A DNA stretch of 64,000 nt from Candidatus Cloacimonadota bacterium (GTDB lineage Bacteria > Muiribacteriota > UBA6191), in the NCBI GenBank assembly GCA_023954715.1, contig JAGSHD010000006.1, positions 62,001 through 126,000 of the forward strand. The letters run 5' to 3'. Below, in pieces: positions 35,697 to 45,346 of the stretch. Every line of letters starts with the position of its first letter. The first letter of the stretch is position 1. Under the pieces are notes generated by a model that ran no database searches, had not been told where the DNA came from, and worked only from the letters and a program-made list of their open reading frames with translations. A program made the translations under genes and the position numbers.

Positions 35697-37049
35697 ATGC
35701 AAGTTTGGAAAAAAATTCTCATCGGTATGGTATTAGGTGTGTTTTTTGGTTACTTTTGTGGAGCAAACTCCCCTATAGAGTTTTTTAATGGTGAAGTAGG
35801 AGCATCCACTGTAGCTTTCGTAAATATTATTGGTGAAGTATTTTTACGCCTTCTAAAGATGATTGTTGTACCCTTAATCTTCTTTTCATTATGTGTTGGG
35901 GTAGCCTCTATGGAGGATGTTCAAACCATTGGTAAATCTGGCGGAAAACTCTTAGTTTACTTTATGTTTACTACGGCTGTAGCTATTATCATTGGTGTCG
36001 GTTTAGCTCTACTTGTTCAACCAGGTCAATATATAGATAGTGCAAAACGTGATCAGTTGATTTCTCAAAATGTAGAAAATGCCAACAAATACAAATCTAA
36101 AGCTGGAGTTAAGGTAGATGTAACTTCAAAGACAGAAAAAGCTACATTTACCCAAAACCTTAAAAAATCCTTAAATCAATTAAAAGATAATCTTTTAGAG
36201 ATGATCCCATCCAACCCTATTCAGGCTATGGCTGAAACAAAGATCCTGCAAATCATCGTATTTGCCATATTTTTTGGAGTGGGGATCATTAGCTTGTCTG
36301 ACGAAAATAAAAGAGTGATTATTCGCTTTTGCAATATTGTAAATGAAATCATGGTTGTCTTAGTACAATTGGTTATGGCTATTGCTCCTTACGGAGTTTT
36401 TACTCTTATGGCTTCATCCGTCTCAAAAATTGGACTCAGTGTCATGGGGGCATTAATTATATATGCTCTAACTGTCTTAGGTGGTCTCTTTTTACATCTA
36501 ATTCTAGTCTACCTACCTGTAGCAACTTGGGCATCTGGACATTCTCCGATATACTTCTTAACTCAAATTAAAGAAGCTCTTGTTTTAGCTTTCTCTACCT
36601 CTTCAAGCTCCGCTACTTTGCCTGTTACTATGCGATGTGTTGAGGATAATTTAGGTGTTCCTAATAAAACTACTTCTTTTGTATTGCCTCTAGGTGCAAC
36701 TGTAAACATGGATGGTACAGCACTATATCAAGGTGTCGCTGTTGTTTTTATTGCTCAAGTATTTGGAGTTGCTCTAACTCCTGGAGATATTGTAACTATC
36801 GTAGTTATGGCTACCCTTGCATCGGTAGGTGCAGCTGGAGTACCAGGTGCCGGTATGATTACCTTAGTCATGGTACTTGACTCTGTAAACCCAGCTCTAG
36901 TACCTGGGTTAGCTTTAGTGATGGGGCTAGATCGCTTTTTAGATATGGTCAGGACCGCTCTAAATGTGACAGGAGACTCTACAGCATGTTTGTTTATGCA
37001 TAAGATTGAAAACAACAATCAATCATCAAGTGAACCCATCAAAGCATAA
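35697..37049 (+). CDS. dicarboxylate/amino acid:cation symporter (DAACS/GltP type)
   Basis: The 450-residue protein has the SLC1/DAACS layout of eight helices and two re-entrant hairpins. Motifs seen are L-R-L-L-K-M-I-V-V-P-L-I-F, the serine-rich S-T-S-S-S-S-A-T-L-P-V-T of HP1, A-T-V-N-M-D-G-T-A (NMDG) and G-A-A-G-V-P-G-A-G. G-L-D-R-F-L-D-M-V-R-T-x-x-N-V-T-G-D completes the set. It is a sodium- or proton-coupled importer of glutamate, aspartate or C4-dicarboxylates. An insert of about 40 charged residues (about 118-165) makes it longer than usual. ATG with TTTAGGAGC upstream. The stop is close to the convergent regulator gene. Confidence 0.94.
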   Translation: MQVWKKILIGMVLGVFFGYFCGANSPIEFFNGEVGASTVAFVNIIGEVFLRLLKMIVVPLIFFSLCVGVASMEDVQTIGKSGGKLLVYFMFTTAVAIIIGVGLALLVQPGQYIDSAKRDQLISQNVENANKYKSKAGVKVDVTSKTEKATFTQNLKKSLNQLKDNLLEMIPSNPIQAMAETKILQIIVFAIFFGVGIISLSDENKRVIIRFCNIVNEIMVVLVQLVMAIAPYGVFTLMASSVSKIGLSVMGALIIYALTVLGGLFLHLILVYLPVATWASGHSPIYFLTQIKEALVLAFSTSSSSATLPVTMRCVEDNLGVPNKTTSFVLPLGATVNMDGTALYQGVAVVFIAQVFGVALTPGDIVTIVVMATLASVGAAGVPGAGMITLVMVLDSVNPALVPGLALVMGLDRFLDMVRTALNVTGDSTACLFMHKIENNNQSSSEPIKA

Positions 37050-37054
37050 ATCAA

Positions 37055-37077
37055 TGGGCGGGTTTACTACTCGCCCA
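37055..37077. terminator. shared hairpin between convergent symporter and regulator genes
   Basis: TGGGCG (37055-37060) and CGCCCA (37072-37077) form a 6-pair GC stem with an 11-base loop, starting 5 bases after the symporter stop and overlapping the regulator stop. The T content after it is modest. It probably ends transcription from both sides. Confidence 0.5.
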
Positions 37078-38092
37078 ATCTCTCTTTTAGTTTTTCATTT
37101 TCATTAATTAGACCAATGGTTTGAATAGTCATGGATGCCAAGGAGTTAAAGGCTTTTAGGACTTTTTCATCGTCTTCTGTGAATGAACCACAAATCTTAT
37201 TTAGTGACTCTAAGACACCAATAACATTACCAGAAACATCTGATAAGGGCATACATATAACACTTTTGGTTACATAGGTAGTCATTGTATCCAACCTAGA
37301 ATCAAAACGCTCATCTTGGTAGGCATCTTCTACTCGAATTGTTTGTTTATTTTGAGCTACAGTTCCAGCTATTCCGTCACCAATTTTCATTCGTATCTCT
37401 TTATCGCAGCTTTCAGCAAAACAAGAGTATATCTCCCCTGCATCTTCATCAACTAGATATAATGTACTACGATCCGCTCTTAAAATATGGGATACAGACT
37501 TAGCAATATAGGCTTGTAGTTTATCACTTGATCGAACTTTACCCATGTGTTCAAAAATATCTACTAACTCCATTAATCTCTTTTGAAATAAAATATTAAA
37601 CTCATACTGTACAAGAGCCTCATCTAACTTTTGATTTGACTTAAGCAGTTTATCATTTAGTTTACGTAGCTCTTTGTTGTTTCCGATTAGATCATTTTCA
37701 AATTCGTTTTTAATTTTTACTAAGTAATATTTGTCCCATGCTTTATTTACTGTATGAATCAATGCATCCAGTTGAAATGGTTTAGAAACAAACTCGTATA
37801 CATCATAAGGATTAAATTGTACTGCTAACTCATAGGTTGGGTAGGCTGTAATAATAATCACTTGAGACTGAATATTAGAACGTCGAATCTCTTTTAAGAC
37901 ATCTAAACCGGTCAATTCAGGCATATTATAATCTAATAAAATTATATCAAAGGTCTGACTTTGCGTTAGCTTCAATGCCTCAGCACCTCCGTTACAGGTG
38001 GTAATTGAGTAAAAATCTTTTAATCTCTCACTCAATAAATCAATTATAAAATCATCATCATCAACTATTAAAAGTTTTTTAACTAAATCCAC
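37067..38092 (-). CDS. response regulator with REC and GAF domains
   Basis: The N-terminal receiver domain has the acidic cluster V-D-D-D-D, phosphoacceptor in L-L-D-Y-N-M-P-E (Asp57 if counted from the longer GTG start), I-I-T-A-Y and S-K-P-F. A Lys/Leu-rich helical linker (about 130-175) leads to a GAF domain (about 190-335: R-S-T-L-Y-L-V-D, G-D-G-I-A-G-T-V-A, V-I-C-M-P-L-S-D-V-S-G-N-V-I-G-V-L). No DNA-binding or enzymatic output is present. It probably relays signals by protein contact or phosphotransfer. GTG at 38092 is chosen because GGAG lies 8 bases before it; GTG 38101 would overlap that site. No kinase gene is adjacent. Confidence 0.9.
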   Translation of the reverse strand: MDLVKKLLIVDDDDFIIDLLSERLKDFYSITTCNGGAEALKLTQSQTFDIILLDYNMPELTGLDVLKEIRRSNIQSQVIIITAYPTYELAVQFNPYDVYEFVSKPFQLDALIHTVNKAWDKYYLVKIKNEFENDLIGNNKELRKLNDKLLKSNQKLDEALVQYEFNILFQKRLMELVDIFEHMGKVRSSDKLQAYIAKSVSHILRADRSTLYLVDEDAGEIYSCFAESCDKEIRMKIGDGIAGTVAQNKQTIRVEDAYQDERFDSRLDTMTTYVTKSVICMPLSDVSGNVIGVLESLNKICGSFTEDDEKVLKAFNSLASMTIQTIGLINENEKLKERLGE

Positions 38093-38204
38093 GTCTAGCA
38101 CTCCATAAAGTCAGTCTGCATCTATATCAATAACATAGATTAACTTTAGTAAAATTAAGCAGTGAACTTTGCCTACAGCGACAAGTTCGAAAGTCCGTGA
38201 AAGT

Positions 38205-38236
38205 ATATCATAAAATGATATAGAAGTAATACTTCC
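38205..38236. repeat. tandem small hairpins in the gap before the flavoenzyme gene
   Basis: TATATCAT/ATGATATA form a perfect 8-pair stem with a 3-base loop (38205-38223), followed directly by GAAGT/ACTTC (38224-38236). They lie in the 377-base divergent gap 38093-38469, which otherwise contains only AT-rich sequence and no recognisable gene. An operator or 5' leader structure is possible. Confidence 0.35.
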
Positions 38237-38469
38237 ATATATTTGTTGACATTAATATACAGATATTAAAGTAAATAAAATCATAAATCTCAAAATTCTC
38301 TTTTACTGATTGTTTCCTTTCTTCTTTTTCATCTTTAAGCATCAATATCAAATAGTTGATAATAAACATATTATTAATCAGTTTCTATCAAAATCATCGA
38401 CAAAGCATTATTATTAAACTAAAATATGAAACAACAAAAATACATCTTGCCAACTCTTTGGACTCCTAT

Positions 38470-40257
38470 ATGCAAAGCTATGATCTAATTTTTCTTGGTG
38501 GCGGAGTATCCGCTTTAATGGTTAGTAGATACTTAAAAATCCAAAACCCCAAACTGAAAATTCTTATACTCGAAAAAAATCTTATTACTAGGCACAATCC
38601 TGGTGAATCTACTGTTGGTGTGGCGGGTCTCTTTTTTATCAGAGACTTACAATTATCTACATATTGCTACTTAAATCACCTTCCTAAAAACGGCTTGCGA
38701 TTCTTCTTTCAAGATCAATCAAAACAATTCGACTTAGAAACCTGCTCTGAAGTCGGATCTAATATCATTCCTATTTTCCCGACCTTTCAATTAGATAGAA
38801 AACAACTAGACTCAGACCTTCGTCAATTAAATTCTGAGATAGGCATTCAAATAGAACTTGGAGCTAAGATTACAGATATTCAGCTCTCTAAAGACTCCAT
38901 ACATACGATTACTTGGAGTAAAAATGATAAAAGCTTTCAAAGTACCTCTACTTGGTTAATCAACTCTCTAGGTAGAGCAAATAATCAATTTCAATTTTTC
39001 AATGATATTTCTCCAAAAACCAAGCTTACTTCGCACAAAACTGCTGGAGCATGGGGTAGGTTTACCAATGTAAAAGACTTAGATTTAATGGGATCACAAG
39101 ATTGGATTAAAAAGGTTGGATATACTAGCCGTTATTTGTCCACAAATCATGTAATGGGCGAAGGCTTTTGGATCTGGTTGATCCCTCTAAAAAGTGGAGT
39201 CGTTAGCATCGGGATAGTTTATGACTACGAAATTATTCAAGACGACTTACAATCCAAACAATCTTTTATTGAATATCTCAATAAACATCCTTTCATGAAA
39301 CTACTCCTAGACTCTGCAGAAATAATCGACTTTCAATGTGCCCCCCATTTAGCAAATAAAAGAGCTCAATTTGCTTTTGACAATAAGTTTTGCTTTTTAT
39401 CAGAGTCCTTTGGATTTGTAGACCCTTTATACTCCCCTGGTAGTGATGTCATTGCAAGACAAGCCTATCTTATTGAGCATATGATAAATGCGACGGACGA
39501 TGATTTAGCTCAAACTGTGAACACAGTAAATCAATATATAGATTTAGAGCATGAGATAATTTCAAGGCTTTATATCAATCAATATAAGGCTTTTGGTTGT
39601 TATGAAGTTTTTAATATTAAATCATTGTGGGACTTTCATAGTTATACCAACAGAATGGTCTGGAACTTCTATGATAAAAAGTTCCAGGATTTGGACTGGA
39701 TAAAAAGACAGGTTAATGCTACTTCTCCAACATTAAAGCTAACAATAGCTATGCAAAACGCTTTTATTGACTTATATGACTATCTTAAGAGTAAAGGACT
39801 AGACCAAAGAAAAAATCAACACGAGTACTCAGCTAGACAAAATCGTTTTAAAATTGAAGAGGACATGTTAGTTCAATATGATGATGATCGAGCAATCATA
39901 GAGCACTTACATCTTTGTCGGTTTACAATCTGCGAAGTTCTATTGGCTCGTTTTAATCAAAACTTTGACCGTCATATCTTCCACGAACTACTAAACTTCT
40001 CTCTCATTCAAAACTTTAAGCTAACACCAGAGTTTGTAGAAAAGCTTCTTAAAAAAGCCTCTAAAAAGTTATCCAAGTCTATATTAAAACAGTTTAAAGT
40101 GTCTCTAGAAGTAGAGTTAGAATTAAGTGATTTATCAAAATCATTACCTGTCAGTATGCTTCAAGAGTCTTTAGAAGTTAAAACCTTTGTTGAGAAGCTG
40201 TGGACACAAAAATCTAGCAATCTACTAAAAGACAGTATGCCTAAAAGTCATCATTAA
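38470..40257 (+). CDS. flavin-dependent halogenase-family oxidoreductase
   Basis: A 595-residue FAD protein has a Rossmann G-G-G-V-S-A (10-15) and P-G-E-S-T (44-48), as in flavin-dependent halogenases and geranylgeranyl-reductase relatives. It also has G-F-W-I-W-L-I-P (232-239), which matches the halogenase W-x-W-x-I-P block that limits monooxygenation, and D-P-L-Y-S-P-G-S-D. The C-terminal 200 residues are helical and unassigned. I chose ATG 38470 because the flavin fold begins there; TTG 38356 would add an unrelated AT-rich leader. No flavin reductase or biosynthetic genes are nearby, so the substrate is unknown and halogenation is only inferred. Confidence 0.75.
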   Translation: MQSYDLIFLGGGVSALMVSRYLKIQNPKLKILILEKNLITRHNPGESTVGVAGLFFIRDLQLSTYCYLNHLPKNGLRFFFQDQSKQFDLETCSEVGSNIIPIFPTFQLDRKQLDSDLRQLNSEIGIQIELGAKITDIQLSKDSIHTITWSKNDKSFQSTSTWLINSLGRANNQFQFFNDISPKTKLTSHKTAGAWGRFTNVKDLDLMGSQDWIKKVGYTSRYLSTNHVMGEGFWIWLIPLKSGVVSIGIVYDYEIIQDDLQSKQSFIEYLNKHPFMKLLLDSAEIIDFQCAPHLANKRAQFAFDNKFCFLSESFGFVDPLYSPGSDVIARQAYLIEHMINATDDDLAQTVNTVNQYIDLEHEIISRLYINQYKAFGCYEVFNIKSLWDFHSYTNRMVWNFYDKKFQDLDWIKRQVNATSPTLKLTIAMQNAFIDLYDYLKSKGLDQRKNQHEYSARQNRFKIEEDMLVQYDDDRAIIEHLHLCRFTICEVLLARFNQNFDRHIFHELLNFSLIQNFKLTPEFVEKLLKKASKKLSKSILKQFKVSLEVELELSDLSKSLPVSMLQESLEVKTFVEKLWTQKSSNLLKDSMPKSHH

Positions 40258-40270
40258 AGTTCAAACGTTT

Positions 40271-41122
40271 TTAGATAATTATTTTGTCTAAACGGTCTTC
40301 TATATCTCTATGATTTTCCAACATAGTATCCATTAAGTCATAAAACTTTTTACTATGATTAGGCACAAGTAGATGACACATTTCATGTATAATCACATAC
40401 TCAATACAATCCATATCCTCTTTCATTAGCTCCAAGTTCAAAGTGATCAAACCATCGATTCGGCAGGTTCCCCATTTTCGTTTCAAAAATCGATATTTAT
40501 ACTCAGGAGGATCTAAATTAAAGTGCTTAAACTTGCTCCAGGATTTTTCAATCATTTGAGGTAATATCTGTTGTGCCTGTGCCTTATAAAAAGCTCTAAG
40601 GGTACGTTCAACATCTTTACTTTCATCTGGCTTAGGAGTTTTAACGATCAAACTTTTCTCAAAAAGATTAACACCCCTTCTTTTTGAAAATGAAACTTTT
40701 AAAATATATTCATTGCCTAAATAGCGATGTAACTGACCCTGCTCATATGATTGAGTAAAGACCTTATCGCTTCTACTCTCAATAAGTAATCGTCTCTGCT
40801 TCAAAATCCATTTGCTGTGATTTTTAACAAAAGTTATTACTTCAGTCTCATCTACATTGTTGGGAGATCTCGCGATTACTGAACCATCTCCAGACACTTT
40901 GATACCAAAGGTTCGGCGTTTACTATATATAATTTCAAAACGAATTTCCTCATTTTGATAATTTATCGAATGATATAACTGTTTCACTAATCTACTATAT
41001 TCCATTGCAAGGGTAAATTGCATATTGTATTTTATGTAAAATGATTCGGAGATATCTAATTTTAAGTAACTAAGAGAGTCATTTTTTACAATAGCTAACT
41101 TAATAGTAATTGAATTCACCAT
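40271..41122 (-). CDS. YgjP/SprT-like zinc metallopeptidase (DUF45)
   Basis: The C-terminal part has H-E-M-C-H (His246, Glu247, His250) followed five residues later by His256. This is the HExxH-x5-H zinc site of YgjP proteins, preceded by the family's K-R-K-W-G-T-C and L-N-L-E-L. The conserved N-terminal strand (S-K-R-R-T-F-G-I-K-V) begins near residue 67, so the first 60 residues are an extension or result from a wrong start. Met34 and Met39 are alternatives, but none has a good ribosome site. Cytosolic; substrate unknown. A weak hairpin over its stop may separate it from the convergent flavoenzyme gene. Confidence 0.85.
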   Translation of the reverse strand: MVNSITIKLAIVKNDSLSYLKLDISESFYIKYNMQFTLAMEYSRLVKQLYHSINYQNEEIRFEIIYSKRRTFGIKVSGDGSVIARSPNNVDETEVITFVKNHSKWILKQRRLLIESRSDKVFTQSYEQGQLHRYLGNEYILKVSFSKRRGVNLFEKSLIVKTPKPDESKDVERTLRAFYKAQAQQILPQMIEKSWSKFKHFNLDPPEYKYRFLKRKWGTCRIDGLITLNLELMKEDMDCIEYVIIHEMCHLLVPNHSKKFYDLMDTMLENHRDIEDRLDKIII

Positions 41123-41198
41123 AAAGTTTTACTTGAGTCTCTTTTTGGTAAAATTTACATACTACAAATATAACCAATACCCTTTTTAGGAGACCATT

Positions 41199-42245
41199 TT
41201 GAAATATACAAAACTTGGATTCACAGATTTATCAGTCAGTAAAATTTGCCTTGGCACAATGACTTTTGGCGAACAAAACACAATACAAGAAGCATTTGAA
41301 CAAATGGATTATGCCTTAGATCAAGGTGTAAACTTTTTTGACACTGCCGAACTATATGCTATTCCACCCAAAGCCGAGACGCAAGGAAAAACAGAGGAGT
41401 TTATCGGGCAATGGTTCAAAGAAAGAAAAAATCGAGATAAAGTCATATTAGCAAGCAAAATCGCCGGACCAGCAGAGTGGATTCCTCATATCAGAAATGG
41501 CTCTGGTTATGATCGTAAAAACATAAGCCAAGCAATTGAAAGTAGCTTAAAGCGCTTACAAACGGATACTATTGATCTCTATCAATTACATTGGCCTTCT
41601 AGATCTACCAACTTTTTTGGGGTACGTGGAATCCAAGAGCTTAAAGATCAAGAAGCAAAGATTGAACAAGAAATGCATGAAACACTTTCTATTCTAAAAG
41701 AGTTTATAGATGCGGGTAAGATCAAGGCTATTGGTCTTTCTAACGAAACTCCTTGGGGAGCTATGAAGTTTTTAGAATTATCTAAATACCATGACTTGCC
41801 TAGAGTGCAAACTATACAAAATCCATACTCATTATTAAATCGTAGCTATGAGGTTGGTTTATCTGAGTTATCATTGAGAGAAAACTGCATGCTACTACCA
41901 TACTCCCCATTAGGGTTTGGTGTATTGAGTGGGAAGTACTTAAACAATCAACAACCTAAAGACGCAAGATTAACTTTATATAAAGGCTATGAGAGATATC
42001 GTGGTGAAAATGGAGTTAAGGCAACTCAGGCCTATTTTGACCTGGCCAAGTCTCATGGATTAAGCCCTGCACAGATGGCTCTAGCTTACGTCAATACAAG
42101 ATCTTTTGTTTGCTCTAACATAATAGGAGCTACAAAAATAGAGCAATTAAAAGAAAACATCGCAAGCATTGATTTAGAGCTAAGCAAAGAAGTCTTAGAA
42201 GGAATTGAAGCTATTCAAAACAAATACCCAAATCCTGCTCCATAG
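41199..42245 (+). CDS. aldo/keto reductase (Tas-like)
   Basis: The 348-residue TIM-barrel protein has the AKR tetrad: Asp48 in F-F-D-T-A, Tyr53, Lys87 in A-S-K and His131 in Q-L-H-W-P. It closely follows the E. coli Tas pattern, including Y-A-I-P-P-K-A-E-T-Q-G and W-P-S-R-S-T-N-F-F-G. Such enzymes reduce carbonyls with NADPH; the natural substrate is not known. The start is TTG at 41199, with TAGGAG 5-10 bases upstream, since no ATG or GTG lies at the right position. It is a single plus-strand gene. Confidence 0.93.
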   Translation: MKYTKLGFTDLSVSKICLGTMTFGEQNTIQEAFEQMDYALDQGVNFFDTAELYAIPPKAETQGKTEEFIGQWFKERKNRDKVILASKIAGPAEWIPHIRNGSGYDRKNISQAIESSLKRLQTDTIDLYQLHWPSRSTNFFGVRGIQELKDQEAKIEQEMHETLSILKEFIDAGKIKAIGLSNETPWGAMKFLELSKYHDLPRVQTIQNPYSLLNRSYEVGLSELSLRENCMLLPYSPLGFGVLSGKYLNNQQPKDARLTLYKGYERYRGENGVKATQAYFDLAKSHGLSPAQMALAYVNTRSFVCSNIIGATKIEQLKENIASIDLELSKEVLEGIEAIQNKYPNPAP

Positions 42246-42270
42246 AGTCTAATAGTTAATTTCAATGTAG

Positions 42271-42798
42271 CTATTGATCTATCAATCTTTTTGCTCGATC
42301 AATGGCACATTGAATAACTCTTGGGTTTTTATGCTTAAACACAATAGTTTGGCCTGTTTTATCCTTTAGAGCCATCTTAAAGTTTAAAAACTTCCAATGA
42401 ATGAAGCGATCGTACAATTCAAACAAATAAGAAGACATAAAAACTACTACTAAAAAAATGCTCCAATAGACTATTTCTGCTCTTAAATATGTAAAGTCTT
42501 TCACAAGATAAGCTAAGCTGCCAATTGTAACAAGGCTCGTAAAACCAATACTACGATGGACAAAATCCAGTTTTGAATTACATTTAGTGCAAATAGGTAA
42601 TCTGTTTTCAAGACTTGGTTGGTCTATCAAACCTCTCATCAATGTTGAGGGTAAATATTCAATGGTGTTTTGAATCTCTTTTTCTCCAAAAGAGTTGCAC
42701 GAAATACACTGATCATCAAAATACATTAACTCTCTGTTAATATGAACTTCACAATCACTGACTTGCTCAATAACTATTTCTTCTTGAAAGTTTTGCAT
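42271..42798 (-). CDS. membrane-anchored protein with zinc-ribbon-like cysteines
   Basis: A 175-residue protein has two Cys pairs, C-I-S-C (about 33-36) and C-T-K-C (about 72-75), as in a zinc ribbon. Two membrane helices follow (about 87-103 and 110-128), then a basic C-terminal region. I do not recognise the family. It lies 7 bases downstream of the PPC-domain gene on the same strand, which in turn follows the L,D-transpeptidase gene by 8 bases, so all three form one operon. A role in sensing or envelope regulation is possible but not shown. Confidence 0.7.
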   Translation of the reverse strand: MQNFQEEIVIEQVSDCEVHINRELMYFDDQCISCNSFGEKEIQNTIEYLPSTLMRGLIDQPSLENRLPICTKCNSKLDFVHRSIGFTSLVTIGSLAYLVKDFTYLRAEIVYWSIFLVVVFMSSYLFELYDRFIHWKFLNFKMALKDKTGQTIVFKHKNPRVIQCAIDRAKRLIDQ

Positions 42799-42805
42799 CT
42801 TTTAA

Positions 42806-43240
42806 TTAAATGCTTTCACCCGAAAAGCTCATTAAGTTGAGACCGATCTCATCGTTTTGTACTCTTTCAACATCAATCTCTGCCGGTACAATCCATATCT
42901 CACCGGTTACAGCAATCTTAGCTGAAAAAAGATGTCCACCAAATACTTGATAATTAGCATCACTCATTGTCATATGTAGGTGAGTAAAGGGCTCTCCATC
43001 CAAAAAGGAGATATTACCACTTAAACTGAGTAGTTCAAACTCGCCCTCAAATTTTTTAGAATCATAAAACTTTGTTGGTAAATCATAAAAGCCAAGACTT
43101 ACATCATAAACAGCACCAATACCTGATACCTTACCAGCTTTAATTTTATGCTTTTGACAAATGGTCTTTAATGAACTTAAAATTTCTTCGTTTCTGTCTA
43201 ATCGGATTAAATATTTATCATCTACTTTAGCTACTAACAT
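42806..43240 (-). CDS. PPC (DUF296) domain protein
   Basis: The 144-residue product matches the plant-and-prokaryote-conserved domain. It has L-I-R-L-D-R-N-E-E-I at the start, G-K-V-S-G-I-G-A-V-Y, then F-E-G-E-F-E-L-L-S-L-S-G-N-I, and T-H-L-H-M-T-M with G-G-H-L in the core. The histidines in H-L-H and G-G-H cluster at a possible metal site seen in bacterial homologues. These proteins trimerise; in plants the domain helps DNA binding by AT-hook proteins, but the bacterial role is unknown. It lies in an operon with the transpeptidase gene. Confidence 0.88.
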   Translation of the reverse strand: MLVAKVDDKYLIRLDRNEEILSSLKTICQKHKIKAGKVSGIGAVYDVSLGFYDLPTKFYDSKKFEGEFELLSLSGNISFLDGEPFTHLHMTMSDANYQVFGGHLFSAKIAVTGEIWIVPAEIDVERVQNDEIGLNLMSFSGESI

Positions 43241-43248
43241 TTGTCCTC

Positions 43249-45021
43249 TTAATCTGTTATTGCATCCTTGGGATGAGTATAGTCAATCAATACACCAATT
43301 TCAGGAAAGTATATACCGTTATCATCAACATCTTCATATTTATAAATGTTAGATAGACGTTGACGAACATACATGTCTCCCACTTTAATATACTGGGTTA
43401 ATGCATAGATCTTTTTTACCTTTGTGCCGACTTCTGCAATCTCTTTTAGTTTAACTATATCTTTATTTTGAGAACGAATACATCCGTGACTCCCAGGAGC
43501 CACAGCAATCGCTGCCCAACTGACGATACCGTTTCCGTAGGTACCATGGATATATTGTGAATGATTATCATTTAACTTTGCGGTCCACTTGCCAAACGCT
43601 CCTTTTAAAGGATTAACATTGTGAGCAGGATAAGAGCTATTAGAGTAATTTTCTGTCCAGGAGATGATCTTAAAGTCCCCTACTCTTGATTTTGAGTTTT
43701 CCCCTTCGTTTAAATCTCTATGATCTGGATGGCCAATTACTACACGATATGAAAATATATTTTTCCCTTCTTGAAAGACTCTCAACCTTTGCTCAGGTAA
43801 ATTAATAATGATAACTTTTGGATTTTGTTGGTCGTCATTGTCTTCAATATCTGAACTTTCTTCTTCATCATCAGAAAAATAACCCGTTATTTTATCCACT
43901 AGAGGGTTTGCTTTTTTAGTGTCTCTTGAACAATCATATGCTTTTCTATAATCATTGTTTAACACAAAATGCCCACATGTACTCATTTTTTCAGAGTCAA
44001 ACAATAAATCCAACAAAGCTGAGTAAACATAAATCGGTTTTTTCCATAAAAACGACTCTAACTCCTCACTAAATTCTTCTTTTAACTGGGGACTGCTTTG
44101 TATAACCTCTTTAAGATAAGATCTATATTTGAATCCAAAAAATCGATCAAAATTAATCACTGCTTGGTTTTTCGACTTAAAATCATCAAAGACTTTTTTT
44201 ACTTGAAGCTCCTTTAACAATTTTTCAGCTACTACAGTATATCTAGAGTGATGTTTTAGTGATTCACTAGTTAAAGATTGGAAAACTGCATATTTTTTAG
44301 AAATATAACCAATCAGTCCGTCCTCTAGCTCAACTTTGATATATTCAGAGCCTAAACTTTGACCCTTAGAAGTACCGTGCTCTAAATATTGCCCACCATT
44401 TACTTTTGTGATAACCGATGAGCTACGACTATTTGATCTACGAATTATTAAGTTACTAACACCTGATTTTACTATAAAGTAATTTGCTATATATTTTTTA
44501 GATAAATACCCAGTACTTTGATCTTCTAACTCTACTTGCATAAAGTCACTACTTTGAGATAATTCCTTTAACTTAGTTTTACCTTGTACTTTTTTAATCA
44601 CCTTACTGTCTAAGGAATCACCATCTCTTAGTCTGAGATTGCTTACACCAAGTTTGACCATCAAGCCAACGGAGTCAATATAGTCTTTATGAACAAATCC
44701 AGCTTTATTATTAGGGGCAACCACAGAGATATACTCACTTACGATTTGATCTTCGTTGATAACTTTAAAAAAGACACCGCCATCAACTTTGGCAATAATT
44801 TTTGAACTTCTAAATGGACCTTTACGCACGTTTAAGTTTTTAGTTCCAGGCTTTATGATTCCACTGCTTTGTTGGGACTCATTATTATCTTTATTTTGGG
44901 ATGAATCTTGGGCCAGAGTTGTAGAGTTATCAGAGTTTTGAATCAAATCATCATCAAAAAAGTCCGTAGCCCAATTGATTTGTAAACTAAGTAAAATAAT
45001 AAAGATAATATGTAACTTCAT
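43249..45021 (-). CDS. exported L,D-transpeptidase with three SH3b domains
   Basis: The 590-residue protein has a signal peptide, three SH3-like repeats and a YkuD catalytic domain. The repeats each carry L-N-V-R-K-G / L-R-L-R-D-G / L-I-I-R-R-S motifs, near 60, 125 and 195. In the YkuD domain, H-G-T-Y-G-N is followed by S-H-G-C-I-R, with the active cysteine at 514 and histidine at 512. It cross-links peptidoglycan or attaches proteins. Met at 45021 is taken because AAGGA precedes it and the signal peptide begins there; the ATG 39 bases upstream adds a non-hydrophobic stretch. An Asp/Glu/Ser-rich segment lies before the catalytic domain. Confidence 0.92.
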   Translation of the reverse strand: MKLHIIFIILLSLQINWATDFFDDDLIQNSDNSTTLAQDSSQNKDNNESQQSSGIIKPGTKNLNVRKGPFRSSKIIAKVDGGVFFKVINEDQIVSEYISVVAPNNKAGFVHKDYIDSVGLMVKLGVSNLRLRDGDSLDSKVIKKVQGKTKLKELSQSSDFMQVELEDQSTGYLSKKYIANYFIVKSGVSNLIIRRSNSRSSSVITKVNGGQYLEHGTSKGQSLGSEYIKVELEDGLIGYISKKYAVFQSLTSESLKHHSRYTVVAEKLLKELQVKKVFDDFKSKNQAVINFDRFFGFKYRSYLKEVIQSSPQLKEEFSEELESFLWKKPIYVYSALLDLLFDSEKMSTCGHFVLNNDYRKAYDCSRDTKKANPLVDKITGYFSDDEEESSDIEDNDDQQNPKVIIINLPEQRLRVFQEGKNIFSYRVVIGHPDHRDLNEGENSKSRVGDFKIISWTENYSNSSYPAHNVNPLKGAFGKWTAKLNDNHSQYIHGTYGNGIVSWAAIAVAPGSHGCIRSQNKDIVKLKEIAEVGTKVKKIYALTQYIKVGDMYVRQRLSNIYKYEDVDDNGIYFPEIGVLIDYTHPKDAITD

Positions 45022-45346
45022 TGCAATCCTTGATTGTATACACTTCAACCCACAAATCACCTATCTGATCGATTAAAGCTTTACAAAATACAGAAACAAA
45101 CCGACCTATCTAGAAACAAGAGGATTTGTCCCCTTAGTATAATTAAAGTCCACATTTTTGCAATGCTTACAGTAATTTAATTAAAGGTTTAATCACTGGT
45201 ATTTTCAATAAATTGAAACTATGAAATTAGATTATCAAGAGCCATTTTCATATCTGTAAAGGATAAATGCCTTGGAGATAGTGTATACTAATAAACATGA
45301 TGTCTATTAAAGACAATAATATTAAAGTTGAGAGTTCAGGACTAGC

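Noticed and set aside
38356..38469. N-terminal extension of the flavoenzyme from TTG 38356
   Set aside because: The added 38 residues precede the Rossmann fold, are AT-driven in composition and lack a ribosome site; ATG 38470 fits the family.
40266..40294. Hairpin CGTTTTTAGA/TCTAAACG as terminator between the flavoenzyme and YgjP genes
   Set aside because: The stem has a two-base bulge and lies partly within the YgjP coding end, so it is too weak to list as a feature.
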